Shown piece by piece: positions 1-8,852 of a stretch of 64,000 bases of DNA. This DNA comes from Aquabacterium sp. (GTDB lineage Bacteria > Pseudomonadota > Gammaproteobacteria > Burkholderiales > Burkholderiaceae_C), in NCBI RefSeq assembly GCF_016195855.1, contig NZ_JACPYU010000016.1, positions 186,001-250,000 on the forward strand, given 5' to 3'. The position numbers were made by a program, and so were the translations under genes. The notes below the pieces were generated by a model, which searched no databases, was not told where the DNA came from, and saw nothing but the letters and a program-made list of their open reading frames with translations. Numbering within the stretch: the first letter of the stretch is position 1; every line of letters starts with the position of its first letter.

Positions 1-160
1 CGGGCATGTCGAAGGACAGTCGTCTCTTGCAAGAAGTAAAAAAGCAGAAGGTGGTCATGAAAAAGGGCTGTGCATTCACACAGAGGTCTTGAGAAGGCTT
101 CAGGGAGGGGGTGTCGAGTGCGCATTGATGTCGTTTTGAATCTTTTTTGGGCCTACCCCC

Positions 161-556
161 ATGCGCCGACCGCTACAGTCCCCTGCGTTGATCAACGCGT
201 TTTATGACAGCCTTCGCCCTGAGCAGCGTGATACCGCTCAGGCCATGCACAAAGCCATCCTGGCCGCCGCGCCCCACCTTCGTCCTGAAGTGAAATGGGG
301 CAATCTGTGTTTCATGAACGATGGCGACAACGTCATGGCCATCGTGCTGCACAAGATGCATGCCCACCTCCAGGTGTTCAACGGCGTGTTGCTGGTGGGC
401 GAGTTTCCTGAACTGGACGGCGCCGGCAAAGGCATGCGCCACATCAAGGTGCGTTACCGCCAGCCCGTCAATGAACAACTGGTGCGCGAACTCACGCTGG
501 CTTGCCTGCAAGCCTGGGGCGCGTCGCAATCGCGTTCAACTCCCCGGTGGGGTTAA
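161..556 (+). CDS. DUF1801 domain protein
   Basis: A 131-residue protein of the DUF1801 (YdhG-like) type. The family signature is visible as the VKWGNLCF stretch at residues 44-51, followed by the alternating beta pattern around IVLHKMHAHLQVF (61-73). The length suits a single-domain member. No biochemical role is firmly established for the family, so none is given. The ATG at 161 is the only sensible start. It is followed by a PHP-domain gene on the same strand with a 46-base gap. The upstream 160 bases hold no gene I can support. Confidence 0.75.
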   Translation: MRRPLQSPALINAFYDSLRPEQRDTAQAMHKAILAAAPHLRPEVKWGNLCFMNDGDNVMAIVLHKMHAHLQVFNGVLLVGEFPELDGAGKGMRHIKVRYRQPVNEQLVRELTLACLQAWGASQSRSTPRWG

Positions 557-602
557 TCCCCGCAAGCCAGCCAGTCCGCTGGCGGCTTGATAGCATTCGA
601 TC

Positions 603-1472
603 ATGCATTTGATGAACGCCGTGATGAACGCTGATTTGCACTGCCACTCCAACGTGTCGGACGGCACCTTGTCGCCAGAAGATGTCGCCGAGCGTGCCAG
701 CCGGAACGGTGTCGAGTTGTGGTCGCTCACCGATCACGACGAGGTGGGTGGTCAGCATCGGGCGCACGCCGCGGCGGCGGCCTTGGGCATGGCCTATCTA
801 CCTGGGGTCGAGGTCTCGGTCAGCTTTGCCAACAAGACGGTGCACATCGTCGGCCTGGGCTTTGACCCTGATGACCCTGCCATCCTGCAAGGCCTGGCCG
901 ACACGCGTGGCGGCAGAGAGCGTCGTGCGCGCGACATGGCGGCAGACCTGGCGCGCGTGGGCATCCCCAATGCGTTCGAAGGCGCACTGAAATACGTGGG
1001 CAACCCCGATCTGATCTCCCGGACGCACTTTGCGCGTTACCTGGTCGAGATCGGCGTGTGTGGCGATCCCCACGAGGTGTTCAAACGCTACCTCACCGAG
1101 GGCAAGCCAGGTTTTGTCGAGCACCGCTGGGCCAACCTGTCTGATGCCGTGAAGTGGATCGTGGGGGCGGGTGGCGTGGCCGTGGTTGCGCACCCGGGCC
1201 GGTATGACTTCACCCCCAACGAGGAATACGCCTTGTTCTCCGAGTTCAAGGGGCATGGCGGGCAGGGTGTGGAGGTGGTCACGGGCAGCCACACGGTGGC
1301 CGAGTACAGCAAGTACGCGGACCTGGCCTGCGAGTTCGATTTGCTGGCCTCGCGTGGCTCCGATTTCCATGACCCGTCCGAGAGCCACACGGACCTGGGC
1401 ACCTTGCCCAATCTGCCGGGCAGGGTCACCCCCGTCTGGGAAGCGCTGGCGCCCCGGGTGTTGCATCCTTGA
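603..1472 (+). CDS. PHP-domain phosphatase / 5'-3' exonuclease, YciV (RNase AM/TrpH) type
   Basis: A metal-dependent PHP-superfamily hydrolase of 289 residues. Members of the YciV/TrpH branch remove phosphate from 3',5'-nucleoside bisphosphates and trim RNA 5' ends. Metal ligands are visible: the DLHCHSN motif (H13, H15), LTDHDEVGG (D44-H45-D46), AHPGRY (H197) and GSDFHDP (H256). Three in-frame ATGs (603, 612, 624) compete. The family N-terminus (MNADLHCHS) favours 624, and no clear Shine-Dalgarno sequence decides it. It lies 58 bases before a yciO homologue, the same neighbour as in Escherichia coli, which supports the assignment. Confidence 0.88.
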   Translation: MHLMNAVMNADLHCHSNVSDGTLSPEDVAERASRNGVELWSLTDHDEVGGQHRAHAAAAALGMAYLPGVEVSVSFANKTVHIVGLGFDPDDPAILQGLADTRGGRERRARDMAADLARVGIPNAFEGALKYVGNPDLISRTHFARYLVEIGVCGDPHEVFKRYLTEGKPGFVEHRWANLSDAVKWIVGAGGVAVVAHPGRYDFTPNEEYALFSEFKGHGGQGVEVVTGSHTVAEYSKYADLACEFDLLASRGSDFHDPSESHTDLGTLPNLPGRVTPVWEALAPRVLHP

Positions 1473-1530
1473 AGAAAACGCCGGCAAGGTTCATTCAGGC
1501 AGGCCCTTGCAGGCCTTAGGCTAGAGGGCT

Positions 1531-2157
1531 ATGGCCCAATACTTCGAAGTCCATCCTGAGCACCCCCAGCCCCGCTTGCTCAAGCAGGCGGTGGACATCC
1601 TGCAGCGTGGCGGCTTGGTGGCCTTGCCCACCGACTCCAGCTACGCGCTGGTCTGCCATCTGGACGACAAGTCGGCGGTAGACCAGTTGCGCCGTGTTCG
1701 CGGGATTGACGAGCGGCAGCATCTGAGCCTGCTGTGCCGGGACCTGTCCGAGCTGGCCAATTACGCCCGTGTGGACAACAGCCAGTATCGGCTTTTGAAG
1801 CTGGGCACGCCGGGCCCCTACACCTTCATCCTCGAAGCCACCAAAGAGGTGCCCCGTCGCGTGTCGCACCCATCGCGCCGCACCATTGGCTTGCGTGTGC
1901 CTGATCACAAGGTCACACAGGCGGTGCTGGAGTTGATGGGCCAGCCTTTGATTGCGACCACATTGATCCTGCCTGGCCAGACCGAAGCACTCAACGACGC
2001 AGGTGAAATCCGCGATGCGCTGCAAAAGCTCATTCAGGGTGTGGTGGATGCCGGGGCCTGCCATCAGGAGCCCACCACCGTGATCGACCTCAGCCAGGGT
2101 GGCGCCGAGGTGATCCGTCAGGGGCGCGGCGATGTGGCTGCGTTGGGATTGGGCTGA
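1531..2157 (+). CDS. yciO: YciO, Sua5/YrdC-family RNA-binding protein
   Basis: A 208-residue Sua5/YrdC/YciO-fold protein. The whole length matches what I remember of E. coli YciO: the N-terminal QYFEVHPEHPQPR segment, LPTDSSYAL, LLCRDLSELANYA, TPGPYTFILEATKEVPRR, TIGLRVPD and the terminal PTTVIDL. YrdC and Sua5 make threonylcarbamoyl-AMP for tRNA t6A; YciO is the paralogue whose own role is less settled, so the annotation stays at family level. The 3' end overlaps the convergent glutaredoxin gene by 40 bases. Confidence 0.88.
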   Translation: MAQYFEVHPEHPQPRLLKQAVDILQRGGLVALPTDSSYALVCHLDDKSAVDQLRRVRGIDERQHLSLLCRDLSELANYARVDNSQYRLLKLGTPGPYTFILEATKEVPRRVSHPSRRTIGLRVPDHKVTQAVLELMGQPLIATTLILPGQTEALNDAGEIRDALQKLIQGVVDAGACHQEPTTVIDLSQGGAEVIRQGRGDVAALGLG

Positions 2158-2546
2158 GCCTGTGCGGCAGCTTGATCCGATGTCTTGAGGGCTTGCGCAA
2201 GCCAGACCGGGTCAAAGCCCAGGTGCCAGCGCGTGCCAACGCGTACCAATGGTGTGCCCGGCGCGCCATGCGCATCGAAGGTGGCGCGGCAACTGCCATC
2301 CTGCTCGACATCGCACTCGTCCCAGGGGATGTCATGCTGTTTGAGCCAGGCCCGGGCTTTGGCGCAGTAAAAACAACTCACTGTGCTGTACATCGTGATG
2401 CGCTGCCCGGGGAGGTGCGCCTTGATCTGATCGACCGCCTGCTTGTCACGCCACCACGACAAGCCTTGCGTGACGCCCACAACCAGCAGCACGACCAGCG
2501 CCAGGCTGGCGAGTGAGCCGCGTCTGTTGCGGGGGTGGGTTCTCAT
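2118..2546 (-). CDS. Membrane-anchored glutaredoxin-like protein
   Basis: A 142-residue protein with one hydrophobic N-terminal helix (about residues 11-30), then a thioredoxin-fold glutaredoxin domain. The redox motif is CFYC (residues 58-61), followed by the GTPLVRVGTRW strand and cis-proline region. The likely role is thiol-disulfide exchange by a domain tethered to the membrane; which side it faces is not shown by the sequence, though the basic N-terminus followed by a helix favours a periplasmic domain. The C-terminus is a low-complexity Ala/Gln/Pro tail. It overlaps convergent yciO, and plsY lies 28 bases upstream on the same strand. Confidence 0.75.
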   Translation of the reverse strand: MRTHPRNRRGSLASLALVVLLVVGVTQGLSWWRDKQAVDQIKAHLPGQRITMYSTVSCFYCAKARAWLKQHDIPWDECDVEQDGSCRATFDAHGAPGTPLVRVGTRWHLGFDPVWLAQALKTSDQAAAQAQPNPNAATSPRP

Positions 2547-2574
2547 ATGGGATCAGGAGCGCGTGTGAACGGGC

Positions 2575-3210
2575 TCACTGCCCGGTGGGCGGTGCGGCTT
2601 TTTGCCCCAGCTTGCTTTCCTGCCCGGCCAGCAGCTTGCGGATATTGGCTTCGTGGCGCCAGATCAGCAGGGCGCTCATCACGGCCACGCCGATCGTCAT
2701 GGCGCTGAAACCCCAACCCTGGAACTGGATGAGGGGGGCGGCGATCGAGGCCGTCAGCGCGGCCAGCGAGGAGTAGCGGAACACGACGGCCATGGCCAGC
2801 CACACCAGCAGCACCAGGCCACCCAGGGCAGGGGCAAAGCCCAGCAGCACGCCGGCCGCCGTGGCCACACCCTTGCCGCCTTCAAACTTGAAGAACACCG
2901 GCCACAGGTGGCCAAGGAAAGCACCCAGGCCCACGGCCGTGACGGCGACGGTGTCCAGCCCCAGGTGCTGCGCCATCGCTACCGGGATGTAGCCCTTGAG
3001 CGCGTCGAACAACAGGGTCAGGATGGCCGCGGCCTTGTTGCCCGAGCGCAGCACATTGGTCGCGCCCGGGTTGCCCGAGCCATAGCTGCGCGGATCGGCC
3101 AGGCCGAACACGCGGCTGACGATCACGGCAAACGACAGGGAGCCGATCAGGTAAGCGACAGCAGCGCCGATGACGGCAAGCAGTTTGGGGTCCAGGCTGG
3201 AGAGGTTCAT
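2575..3210 (-). CDS. plsY: Glycerol-3-phosphate acyltransferase PlsY
   Basis: An integral membrane enzyme that transfers an acyl group from acyl-phosphate to sn-glycerol-3-phosphate, the first step of phospholipid synthesis in most bacteria. The 211-residue length and several hydrophobic helices are typical. The three PlsY signatures are present: GSLSFAVIVSR (23-33), GSGNPGATNVLR (44-55) and FEGGKGVATAAG near residue 110. The start gives a normal N-terminus directly before the first helix. It is followed on the same strand by the glutaredoxin gene. Confidence 0.95.
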   Translation of the reverse strand: MNLSSLDPKLLAVIGAAVAYLIGSLSFAVIVSRVFGLADPRSYGSGNPGATNVLRSGNKAAAILTLLFDALKGYIPVAMAQHLGLDTVAVTAVGLGAFLGHLWPVFFKFEGGKGVATAAGVLLGFAPALGGLVLLVWLAMAVVFRYSSLAALTASIAAPLIQFQGWGFSAMTIGVAVMSALLIWRHEANIRKLLAGQESKLGQKAAPPTGQ

Positions 3211-3384
3211 GCGAGAAAAGCGTGTACTTTGTAAACGGGCGTGTCCGTGACAGGGCGCAAGTGTAGTGGCTTCGGTACGGTGTCCGGCTCGCCGGGGTTT
3301 GTCCCATGCTGAGGCGCGCTATCCTGTGCGGACAATCCCGGGATCTTGTTTGCGTCCCGTTAATTGCTGGCAGGTAATGTGTCC

Positions 3385-4131
3385 ATGATCTCATACGAAA
3401 ACCCCAAGCTCTGGCAGCGCACATGGGTTCTGGCCATGGCGCTGGGCGGTGGCGTGGGTGTGGCCGCATGGTGGTGGCAGACGCATGCGCCGGCGCAACT
3501 CGATGAGCCTGTCGTCACCAGCAAGGGGGCATCCGCAGCCACGACGGATGCGGCTAAAACGGCCCCGAAGATCGATTCTGCATTGCTGGTCACGCCCAAG
3601 GTGATGGAAGACGGCCGCCCCTCTGATTTCACCCCCGAAGACTGGGCCGCGCTGAAAGAAGCCATGTCCAAGACGGCCAACCCGCGCAGCGAGCTGGAGC
3701 GTGTCGTCAAGTACCTGCGCTTTCAAAAGGGCTTCGAGCAATGGCAGAGCCTGCAGGACAGCCCGGACGTGACCACCCGGCATCAGCTCGCGCGGCGCTT
3801 GCTGGAGCAGATCCCGGATCGCCTCAAGCAGGCCGAGTTGACCATGGGCGAGGCCCTGATGCTGGAGTCTGCCCTGTGGGCAGACCTGGAGCCCAACGAG
3901 GACATACGCAAGCAGAAGCTGGAGCAGGCTCAGGCGGCGCTGAATGGCGCGGCACCTCAGCCGGAGGCCGAGCAACAGGCTCGGGAGGCCTCGCTTCAAA
4001 AGGAATACAAGCGCCGCGAGGCCGCCATCCTGGCCGATTTCCAGGCCAAGCCCGAAAACCAGCGCGATCAGGTCAAACTCGAGCAAGCGCTGGAGTCAGC
4101 GCGCGTGTCGGTATACGGCCGCAAGAATTGA
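3385..4131 (+). CDS. Uncharacterised single-pass membrane protein with helical, charged C-terminal region
   Basis: I do not recognise a named family. The 248-residue protein begins MISYENPKLWQRT and has a probable transmembrane anchor at about residues 13-31, ending in a Trp cluster. An Ala/Thr-rich linker follows, then about 170 residues that look almost wholly alpha-helical and rich in Glu, Gln, Lys and Arg. The arrangement recalls lipase secretion chaperones in outline, but their defining motifs are not evident. The ATG at 3385 was chosen over an upstream TTG. It precedes the PerM-type gene by 51 bases. Confidence 0.65.
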   Translation: MISYENPKLWQRTWVLAMALGGGVGVAAWWWQTHAPAQLDEPVVTSKGASAATTDAAKTAPKIDSALLVTPKVMEDGRPSDFTPEDWAALKEAMSKTANPRSELERVVKYLRFQKGFEQWQSLQDSPDVTTRHQLARRLLEQIPDRLKQAELTMGEALMLESALWADLEPNEDIRKQKLEQAQAALNGAAPQPEAEQQAREASLQKEYKRREAAILADFQAKPENQRDQVKLEQALESARVSVYGRKN

Positions 4132-4182
4132 TCGGCTTTGTGACGTCCAGGAGACGGGGAGGTCGATAAAATCCCCCCGTTC

Positions 4183-5265
4183 ATGACCCAAGCGATCGAT
4201 CACCCCCTCAAACCCATCTGGAGCCTGCTGGCCGCCGTCGCCCTTGTTGGCGTGCTGTGGTGGCATGCTGCCGTGCTGGCTCCTTTCGTGATCAGCCTGG
4301 TGCTGGCGTACGCGCTGCATCCTGCTGTTGACAAGCTGGTGGCCTGGCGCTGGCCCAGGTCACTGGCCGTATCGGCCTGTTTGCTGTTGCTGGCATTGAT
4401 TGTGGCGACCTTGCTGGTGCTGCTGGTGCCCATCGTGTCGCAACTGGTGCCGGCCTTGCGTGATCAGCTGCCCGATCTGCTGTCCGCCATCTGGGGCAAG
4501 TTGACGCCCTGGTTGTCGCAGTGGGGTGTCAAGCTGCCCACCACGGTGGACGCGCTCAAGGGCGAGTTGGTCAAGCTGCTTCAAAGTCACGCGGCCCAAT
4601 GGGGCGGCACGGTGTGGACTTCACTGCTGATTGGTGGCAGCAGCATCATGACCCTGGTCGGGTTGGTTGTGCTGTTGCCCATGCTGGCCTTTTACTGGTT
4701 GCTGGACTGGCAGCCCCTGACGGGCCACTTCCGATCCCTGCTGCCCGCCAGATGGCGCCCTCTGGCACATGACGTCATGGCCGAGTGTGATGACCTCCTG
4801 GGCCAGTACCTGCGTGGCCAGGCGCTGGTCATGCTGATCCTGGCTGTTTACTACAGCGTGGGCTTGAGCCTGTTTGGCTTCAATCTGGCCTTGCCCATCG
4901 GCGTGTTCACCGGGCTGGCCATCTGCATACCGTATCTGGGGTATGGCGTGGGGCTGGTGCTGGCCATCCTGGCTGGCTTGCTGCAATTCGGCGTGGCCAC
5001 GCCGCAGGCCACCTCGCCTTTGCTGGCGGTGGCCGTTGTGTACGGTTTTGGCCAGGTCATCGAAAGCTTCTTCCTCACGCCCCGCCTGGTCGGTGAGCGC
5101 ATCGGGCTGCACCCCTTGGGCGTGATCCTCGCGCTGATGCTCTTTGGCAAGTGGATGGGCTTTTGGGGGGTGGTCATCGCCTTGCCCATGGCGGCTTTCC
5201 TGACCTTGCTGGGACGGCGGCTGTTGCAGGCCTACCAGGCCAGCCGGTTTTTCCAGGCGCAGTAG
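4183..5265 (+). CDS. AI-2E/PerM-family transporter
   Basis: A 360-residue polytopic membrane protein of the AI-2E exporter/PerM family. It shows two N-terminal helices (IWSLLAAVALVGVLWW, then VLAPFVISLVLAYALHP), a soluble segment around residues 95-140, and a helical C-terminal half with the family-typical PYLGYGVG, VESFFLTPRLVGERIGLHP and LFGKWMGFWGVVIALP stretches. Members have been linked to autoinducer-2 or organic-solute export or to Na+/H+ antiport; the substrate here cannot be told. The stop lies 59 bases before the preferred hda start, so the two probably share a transcript, a layout often seen with hda. Confidence 0.88.
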   Translation: MTQAIDHPLKPIWSLLAAVALVGVLWWHAAVLAPFVISLVLAYALHPAVDKLVAWRWPRSLAVSACLLLLALIVATLLVLLVPIVSQLVPALRDQLPDLLSAIWGKLTPWLSQWGVKLPTTVDALKGELVKLLQSHAAQWGGTVWTSLLIGGSSIMTLVGLVVLLPMLAFYWLLDWQPLTGHFRSLLPARWRPLAHDVMAECDDLLGQYLRGQALVMLILAVYYSVGLSLFGFNLALPIGVFTGLAICIPYLGYGVGLVLAILAGLLQFGVATPQATSPLLAVAVVYGFGQVIESFFLTPRLVGERIGLHPLGVILALMLFGKWMGFWGVVIALPMAAFLTLLGRRLLQAYQASRFFQAQ

Positions 5266-5324
5266 GTGGTGATGTGACGACTCTGGAAGCCGTGGTCGAA
5301 CGCCCGGAACAACGTGCCGCTCCC

Positions 5325-6053
5325 ATGCGCCAGATCCCGCTGGATCTGGGCCCCGCCGTGATGCAGGGGCTGGATGATTTCATCGTCGGCGGGAACGAGC
5401 CGCTGCTGAACTGGCTGCGTACCTGGCCGCATGTCGAGGGCACGCTGTCGCCGGCCTACATCTGGGGTGCGGCGGGCGCGGGCAAGACGCATCTCTTGCG
5501 CGCCATGGTCGAGCGCGCCTTGTCCATGGGCTTTGGCGCGATCTGGCTCAACGCCCAGACCTGCCAGATGTGGGATGCAGAAGACCCGATGATGCCCACC
5601 CTGGCCGTGATCGACGAGTGCGACAGCCTGGGGGAAGACCACCAGCATCTGGCCTTCACGCTGTTCATCGAATCGGCCAGTTCGCTGGCGGCGCAAGCCA
5701 GCGGGCAACTCGACGAGCGGGGCGCCGGCCCCCTGTTCATCCTGGCTGCCGGCGCCATGCCGGCGGTGGACTTGCCCGTGCGCGATGACCTGCGTACCCG
5801 CCTGGGCTGGGGGCTGACCTTCGCGCTGACCCCGCTGGACGAAGCCGGTTTGCGCGCCGCCCTGCAGCACGAGGCCGCCCGCCGGGGCATTGCGCTGGGC
5901 GAGGGTGTGGTGAGCTACCTGCTGACCCGCTACAGCCGTGACCTGGGCTTCCTGATGGGCTTGCTTGACCGGCTGGACCGCTTTGCCCTGGCCGAACACC
6001 GCGAGGTCACCGTGCCCTTGTTGAAACAAATGCTGGCCCTGGAGACCGCATGA
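5325..6053 (+). CDS. hda: DnaA regulatory inactivator Hda (DnaA-like AAA+ protein)
   Basis: A 242-residue AAA+ protein related to the DnaA ATPase core, which acts with the DNA-loaded sliding clamp to stimulate DnaA-ATP hydrolysis after initiation. The N-terminal QIPLDL (residues 3-8) has the form of a beta-clamp binding motif, as expected of Hda. Walker A is GAAGAGKTH (48-56) and Walker B is LAVIDECDS (93-101). The open frame extends to 5151 inside the upstream gene; the ATG at 5325 places the clamp motif at the extreme N-terminus, with GTG 5274 as an alternative. Its stop overlaps the next start. Confidence 0.88.
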   Translation: MRQIPLDLGPAVMQGLDDFIVGGNEPLLNWLRTWPHVEGTLSPAYIWGAAGAGKTHLLRAMVERALSMGFGAIWLNAQTCQMWDAEDPMMPTLAVIDECDSLGEDHQHLAFTLFIESASSLAAQASGQLDERGAGPLFILAAGAMPAVDLPVRDDLRTRLGWGLTFALTPLDEAGLRAALQHEAARRGIALGEGVVSYLLTRYSRDLGFLMGLLDRLDRFALAEHREVTVPLLKQMLALETA

Positions 6054-6718
6054 ACCTTTGTCTGTTTGATCTGGACCACACCTTGCTGCCGCTGGACTCC
6101 GATCACGAGTTCGGTGAATTCCTGATCCGCCAGGGCCTGGCCGACGCGGTCGAGTACCGCCAGCGCAACGACGGCTTCTACCAGCAGTACTGCAACGGCA
6201 CCCTGGTGCTGGGCGAGTACATCCAGTTCACCACCAGCATCTGGCGCCAGCTCGATCCTGCGGGCCAGCAGGCGCTGCAACAGGCCTTCATGGACGACGT
6301 GATCTTCCCGGCCATGCAACCCCAGGCCATCGAGCTGGTGGAGCAGCACCGCGCCCAGGGCGACCTGATGGCCATCGTCACGGCCACCAACGAGTTCGTC
6401 ACCCGGCCCATCGCCGATGCGTTCAATGTGCCCGACTTGCTCGCCGTCAGACTGGCCAGGGATGGGCAGGGTCGTGTCACGGGCGACATCGATGGCGTGC
6501 CGTCCTTCCGAGAGGGCAAAATCACACGTGTGGAACAATGGCTGGCCGATCAAGGTCGGCAGTTGAGCGATTTCGATCGCATCAGCTTCTACAGCGACTC
6601 TCCCAACGACCTGCCCCTGCTGGAACGCGCCAACGACCCGGTGGCCACCAACCCCAGCCCTGCGCTGGAAGCCGTAGCCCAAGAGCGTGGCTGGCGCATT
6701 CTTCGACTGTTTGCATGA
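6050..6718 (+). CDS. HAD-superfamily (IB, SerB-like) hydrolase
   Basis: A 222-residue HAD phosphatase of subclass IB. The nucleophile motif is LFDLDHTLL with the DxD pair at residues 7 and 9. Motif II is IVTATN, and the metal-binding end is FYSDSPNDLPLLE near residue 180. Related proteins are annotated as phosphoserine-phosphatase-like or histidinol-phosphatase-like; the substrate cannot be read from sequence. The start overlaps the hda stop by 4 bases (ATGA) and its own stop overlaps the pcnB start by 4 bases, so translation is probably coupled across the three genes. Confidence 0.88.
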   Translation: MNLCLFDLDHTLLPLDSDHEFGEFLIRQGLADAVEYRQRNDGFYQQYCNGTLVLGEYIQFTTSIWRQLDPAGQQALQQAFMDDVIFPAMQPQAIELVEQHRAQGDLMAIVTATNEFVTRPIADAFNVPDLLAVRLARDGQGRVTGDIDGVPSFREGKITRVEQWLADQGRQLSDFDRISFYSDSPNDLPLLERANDPVATNPSPALEAVAQERGWRILRLFA

Positions 6719-8289
6719 TCAAAAGCCTGATAGACAAGATCCTGGGCAAGACCCCGGCCAAAAAGCGCACGAGCACCGCAGGCGGGCGTTCGGCCAAGAC
6801 GCCGCGCATCCCGACCGGCAAGCGGGTGGACGTGCCCGCCAGCGAACACGGCATCGACGTGTCACTGGTGGACGACCGCGCCCGCAAGGTGGTTGAAACC
6901 CTGCAGGAGGCCGGCTACGAGGCCTACATCGTGGGTGGTGCGGTTCGCGACCTGATCCTGGGACACCGCCCCAAGGACTTCGACGTGGCCACCAACGCCA
7001 CGCCAGAGCAGGTCAAAGGCCTGTTCCGCCGCGCCTTCATCATCGGCCGGCGCTTTCGCATCGTCCATGTGGTGTACGGCCGTGGTCGTGAACACGAGGT
7101 GATCGAGGTCTCGACCTTCCGCGCCTACCTGGATGCCAATGCCGCCGAGCAGGTGGCCGGCAACGAAAAGACCTCCCGCAAGGACCTGGCCGACAAGACC
7201 CACGTCGTGGACGCCAGCGGCCGTGTGCTGCGCGACAACGTCTGGGGCCCTCAGGACCAGGACGCCGCCCGCCGCGACTTCACCGTCAACGCCATGTACT
7301 ACGACCCGCACACCGGCGTGGTCGTGGACTACCACGGCGGCATCAAGGACGCCAAAAAGCGTGTCCTGCGCATGATCGGCGACCCGGAAACCCGCTACCG
7401 CGAAGACCCGGTGCGCATCATCCGCGTGGTGCGTTTCGCGGCCAAGCTGGGCTTTGACATCGAGCCCAAGACGCGCGAACCCCTGCAAAACATGGCCGAA
7501 CTGCTGGCCAATGTGCCGCAGTCGCGTTTGTTCGATGAAATGATCAAGCTGCTGCAGACCGGCCACGCGCAAGCCTCGCTGGACCAGTTGCGCAAGCAGG
7601 GCCTGGACCGCGGCGTGTTCCCGATCCTGGATGCGGTGTTTGACGAAGCCCGTCGCCACCCCGGGCGTGACCAGTTCGTGCAACTGGCCCTGGCCGACAC
7701 CGATCGCCGTGTGTCTGAAGGCAAGCCCGTGGCGCCCAGCTTCCTGCTGGCCTGCCTGCTGTGGCATGACGTGCTGGAGCACTGGAAGCGCAACCAGGCC
7801 CAGGGCGAGCCGCCGTTCCCGGCGCTGCAATCTGCTACGGATGCCGTGTTCGATGCCCGCATTGGCGACATCTCCGGCCGAGGCAAGCTGGCCGCCGACA
7901 TGCGCGAGATCTGGACCATGCAGCCGCGTTTCGACCGCCGCTCCGGCAATGGCCCGTTGACGCTGGTTGAGCAACCGCGCTTCCGTGCCGGCTTTGACTT
8001 CCTGCGCTTGCGCGCTGCAGCCAACGAGGCCGACCCCGAGTTGGCCAAGTGGTGGGAAGACTTCTCGCTGGCTGACCACAACGAGCGCCGCGACCTCATG
8101 GACGTGGCCCGCCAGCAGGATCTGGCCAAGCGCCAGGCCCGCGTGGCCTCGGGTGACACCGAATCTGCAGGTGCCGGTGCCGGTGATGCGCCTGCCAAAA
8201 AGCGCCGTCGTCGCCGCCGCAAGCCAGCGGGTGAGGGCGGTGGTGCACCTGTCTCTGCCGGTGGCGATGCCGGCGGGGATGCGGATTGA
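6715..8289 (+). CDS. pcnB: Poly(A) polymerase I
   Basis: Adds 3' poly(A) tails to RNA and thereby promotes decay. The 524-residue protein has a basic Lys-rich N-terminus, then the class II nucleotidyltransferase core: YIVGGAVRDLILG (71-83), the catalytic DFDVATNATP (88-97), RRFRIVHV and the RRDFTVNAMYYD motif. The C-terminus ends in a strongly basic KKRRRRRRKP tail and a Gly-rich stretch. The ATG at 6715 is preferred over longer in-frame starts because it overlaps the upstream stop as ATGA and gives the family N-terminus. It is followed by folK, the same pairing as in E. coli. Confidence 0.93.
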   Translation: MIKSLIDKILGKTPAKKRTSTAGGRSAKTPRIPTGKRVDVPASEHGIDVSLVDDRARKVVETLQEAGYEAYIVGGAVRDLILGHRPKDFDVATNATPEQVKGLFRRAFIIGRRFRIVHVVYGRGREHEVIEVSTFRAYLDANAAEQVAGNEKTSRKDLADKTHVVDASGRVLRDNVWGPQDQDAARRDFTVNAMYYDPHTGVVVDYHGGIKDAKKRVLRMIGDPETRYREDPVRIIRVVRFAAKLGFDIEPKTREPLQNMAELLANVPQSRLFDEMIKLLQTGHAQASLDQLRKQGLDRGVFPILDAVFDEARRHPGRDQFVQLALADTDRRVSEGKPVAPSFLLACLLWHDVLEHWKRNQAQGEPPFPALQSATDAVFDARIGDISGRGKLAADMREIWTMQPRFDRRSGNGPLTLVEQPRFRAGFDFLRLRAAANEADPELAKWWEDFSLADHNERRDLMDVARQQDLAKRQARVASGDTESAGAGAGDAPAKKRRRRRRKPAGEGGGAPVSAGGDAGGDAD

Positions 8290-8291
8290 CC

Positions 8292-8852
8292 ATGAGCCCC
8301 AGCCTGCCCGAGGCCTTGTCGGCGGTGCCCAGGCACCGAGCCTTCATCGGCCTGGGCGGCAATCTGGGCGATGTGCAGGCGCGTTTTCGCGCTGCGCTGG
8401 CGGGGCTGCATGGCCTCCCTGGCACCCGTGTCGAGGCGGTGTCTTCGCTGTACAGCACACGCCCGGTCGAATCATCGGGGCCGGATTACCTCAATGCCGT
8501 GGCCGCGCTGCAGTCCGCCTTGGGCCCGCGCGAATTGCTGCATGCCTTGCAGGCGCTCGAGCTGGCCCACGATCGCGAGCGCCCTTACCAGAATGCACCC
8601 CGCACGCTGGATCTGGACCTGCTCAGCTACGGCGGCTACCGCTGCCACAGCGCCGAGCTGACCCTGCCGCATCCGCGCATGATGGCGCGCGCCTTCGTGC
8701 TGGCGCCTTTGGCAGAGGTCATGAGTAGTCTGGGTGCCCCGAGTGACGTGGATGCCGCGGTGGGCCAGGCTTTGCCCGACGCCGCCTCACGCCTGGCCCT
8801 GGCCCAAAGCCAGGGCATTGAGCGCCTGGGCCCGCTGGATTGGGCTGCCTGA
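8292..8852 (+). CDS. folK: 6-hydroxymethyl-7,8-dihydropterin pyrophosphokinase (HPPK)
   Basis: Transfers pyrophosphate from ATP to hydroxymethyldihydropterin in folate synthesis. The 186-residue protein shows the HPPK signatures AFIGLGGNLGD near residue 18, SSLYSTRPVESSGPDYLNAV and the RTLDLDLLSYGG metal-binding motif. The ATG at 8292 is two bases past the pcnB stop and preferred over an overlapping TTG at 8286. It is the last gene of the hda-HAD-pcnB-folK run and is followed by a 385-base gene-free stretch. Confidence 0.93.
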   Translation: MSPSLPEALSAVPRHRAFIGLGGNLGDVQARFRAALAGLHGLPGTRVEAVSSLYSTRPVESSGPDYLNAVAALQSALGPRELLHALQALELAHDRERPYQNAPRTLDLDLLSYGGYRCHSAELTLPHPRMMARAFVLAPLAEVMSSLGAPSDVDAAVGQALPDAASRLALAQSQGIERLGPLDWAA

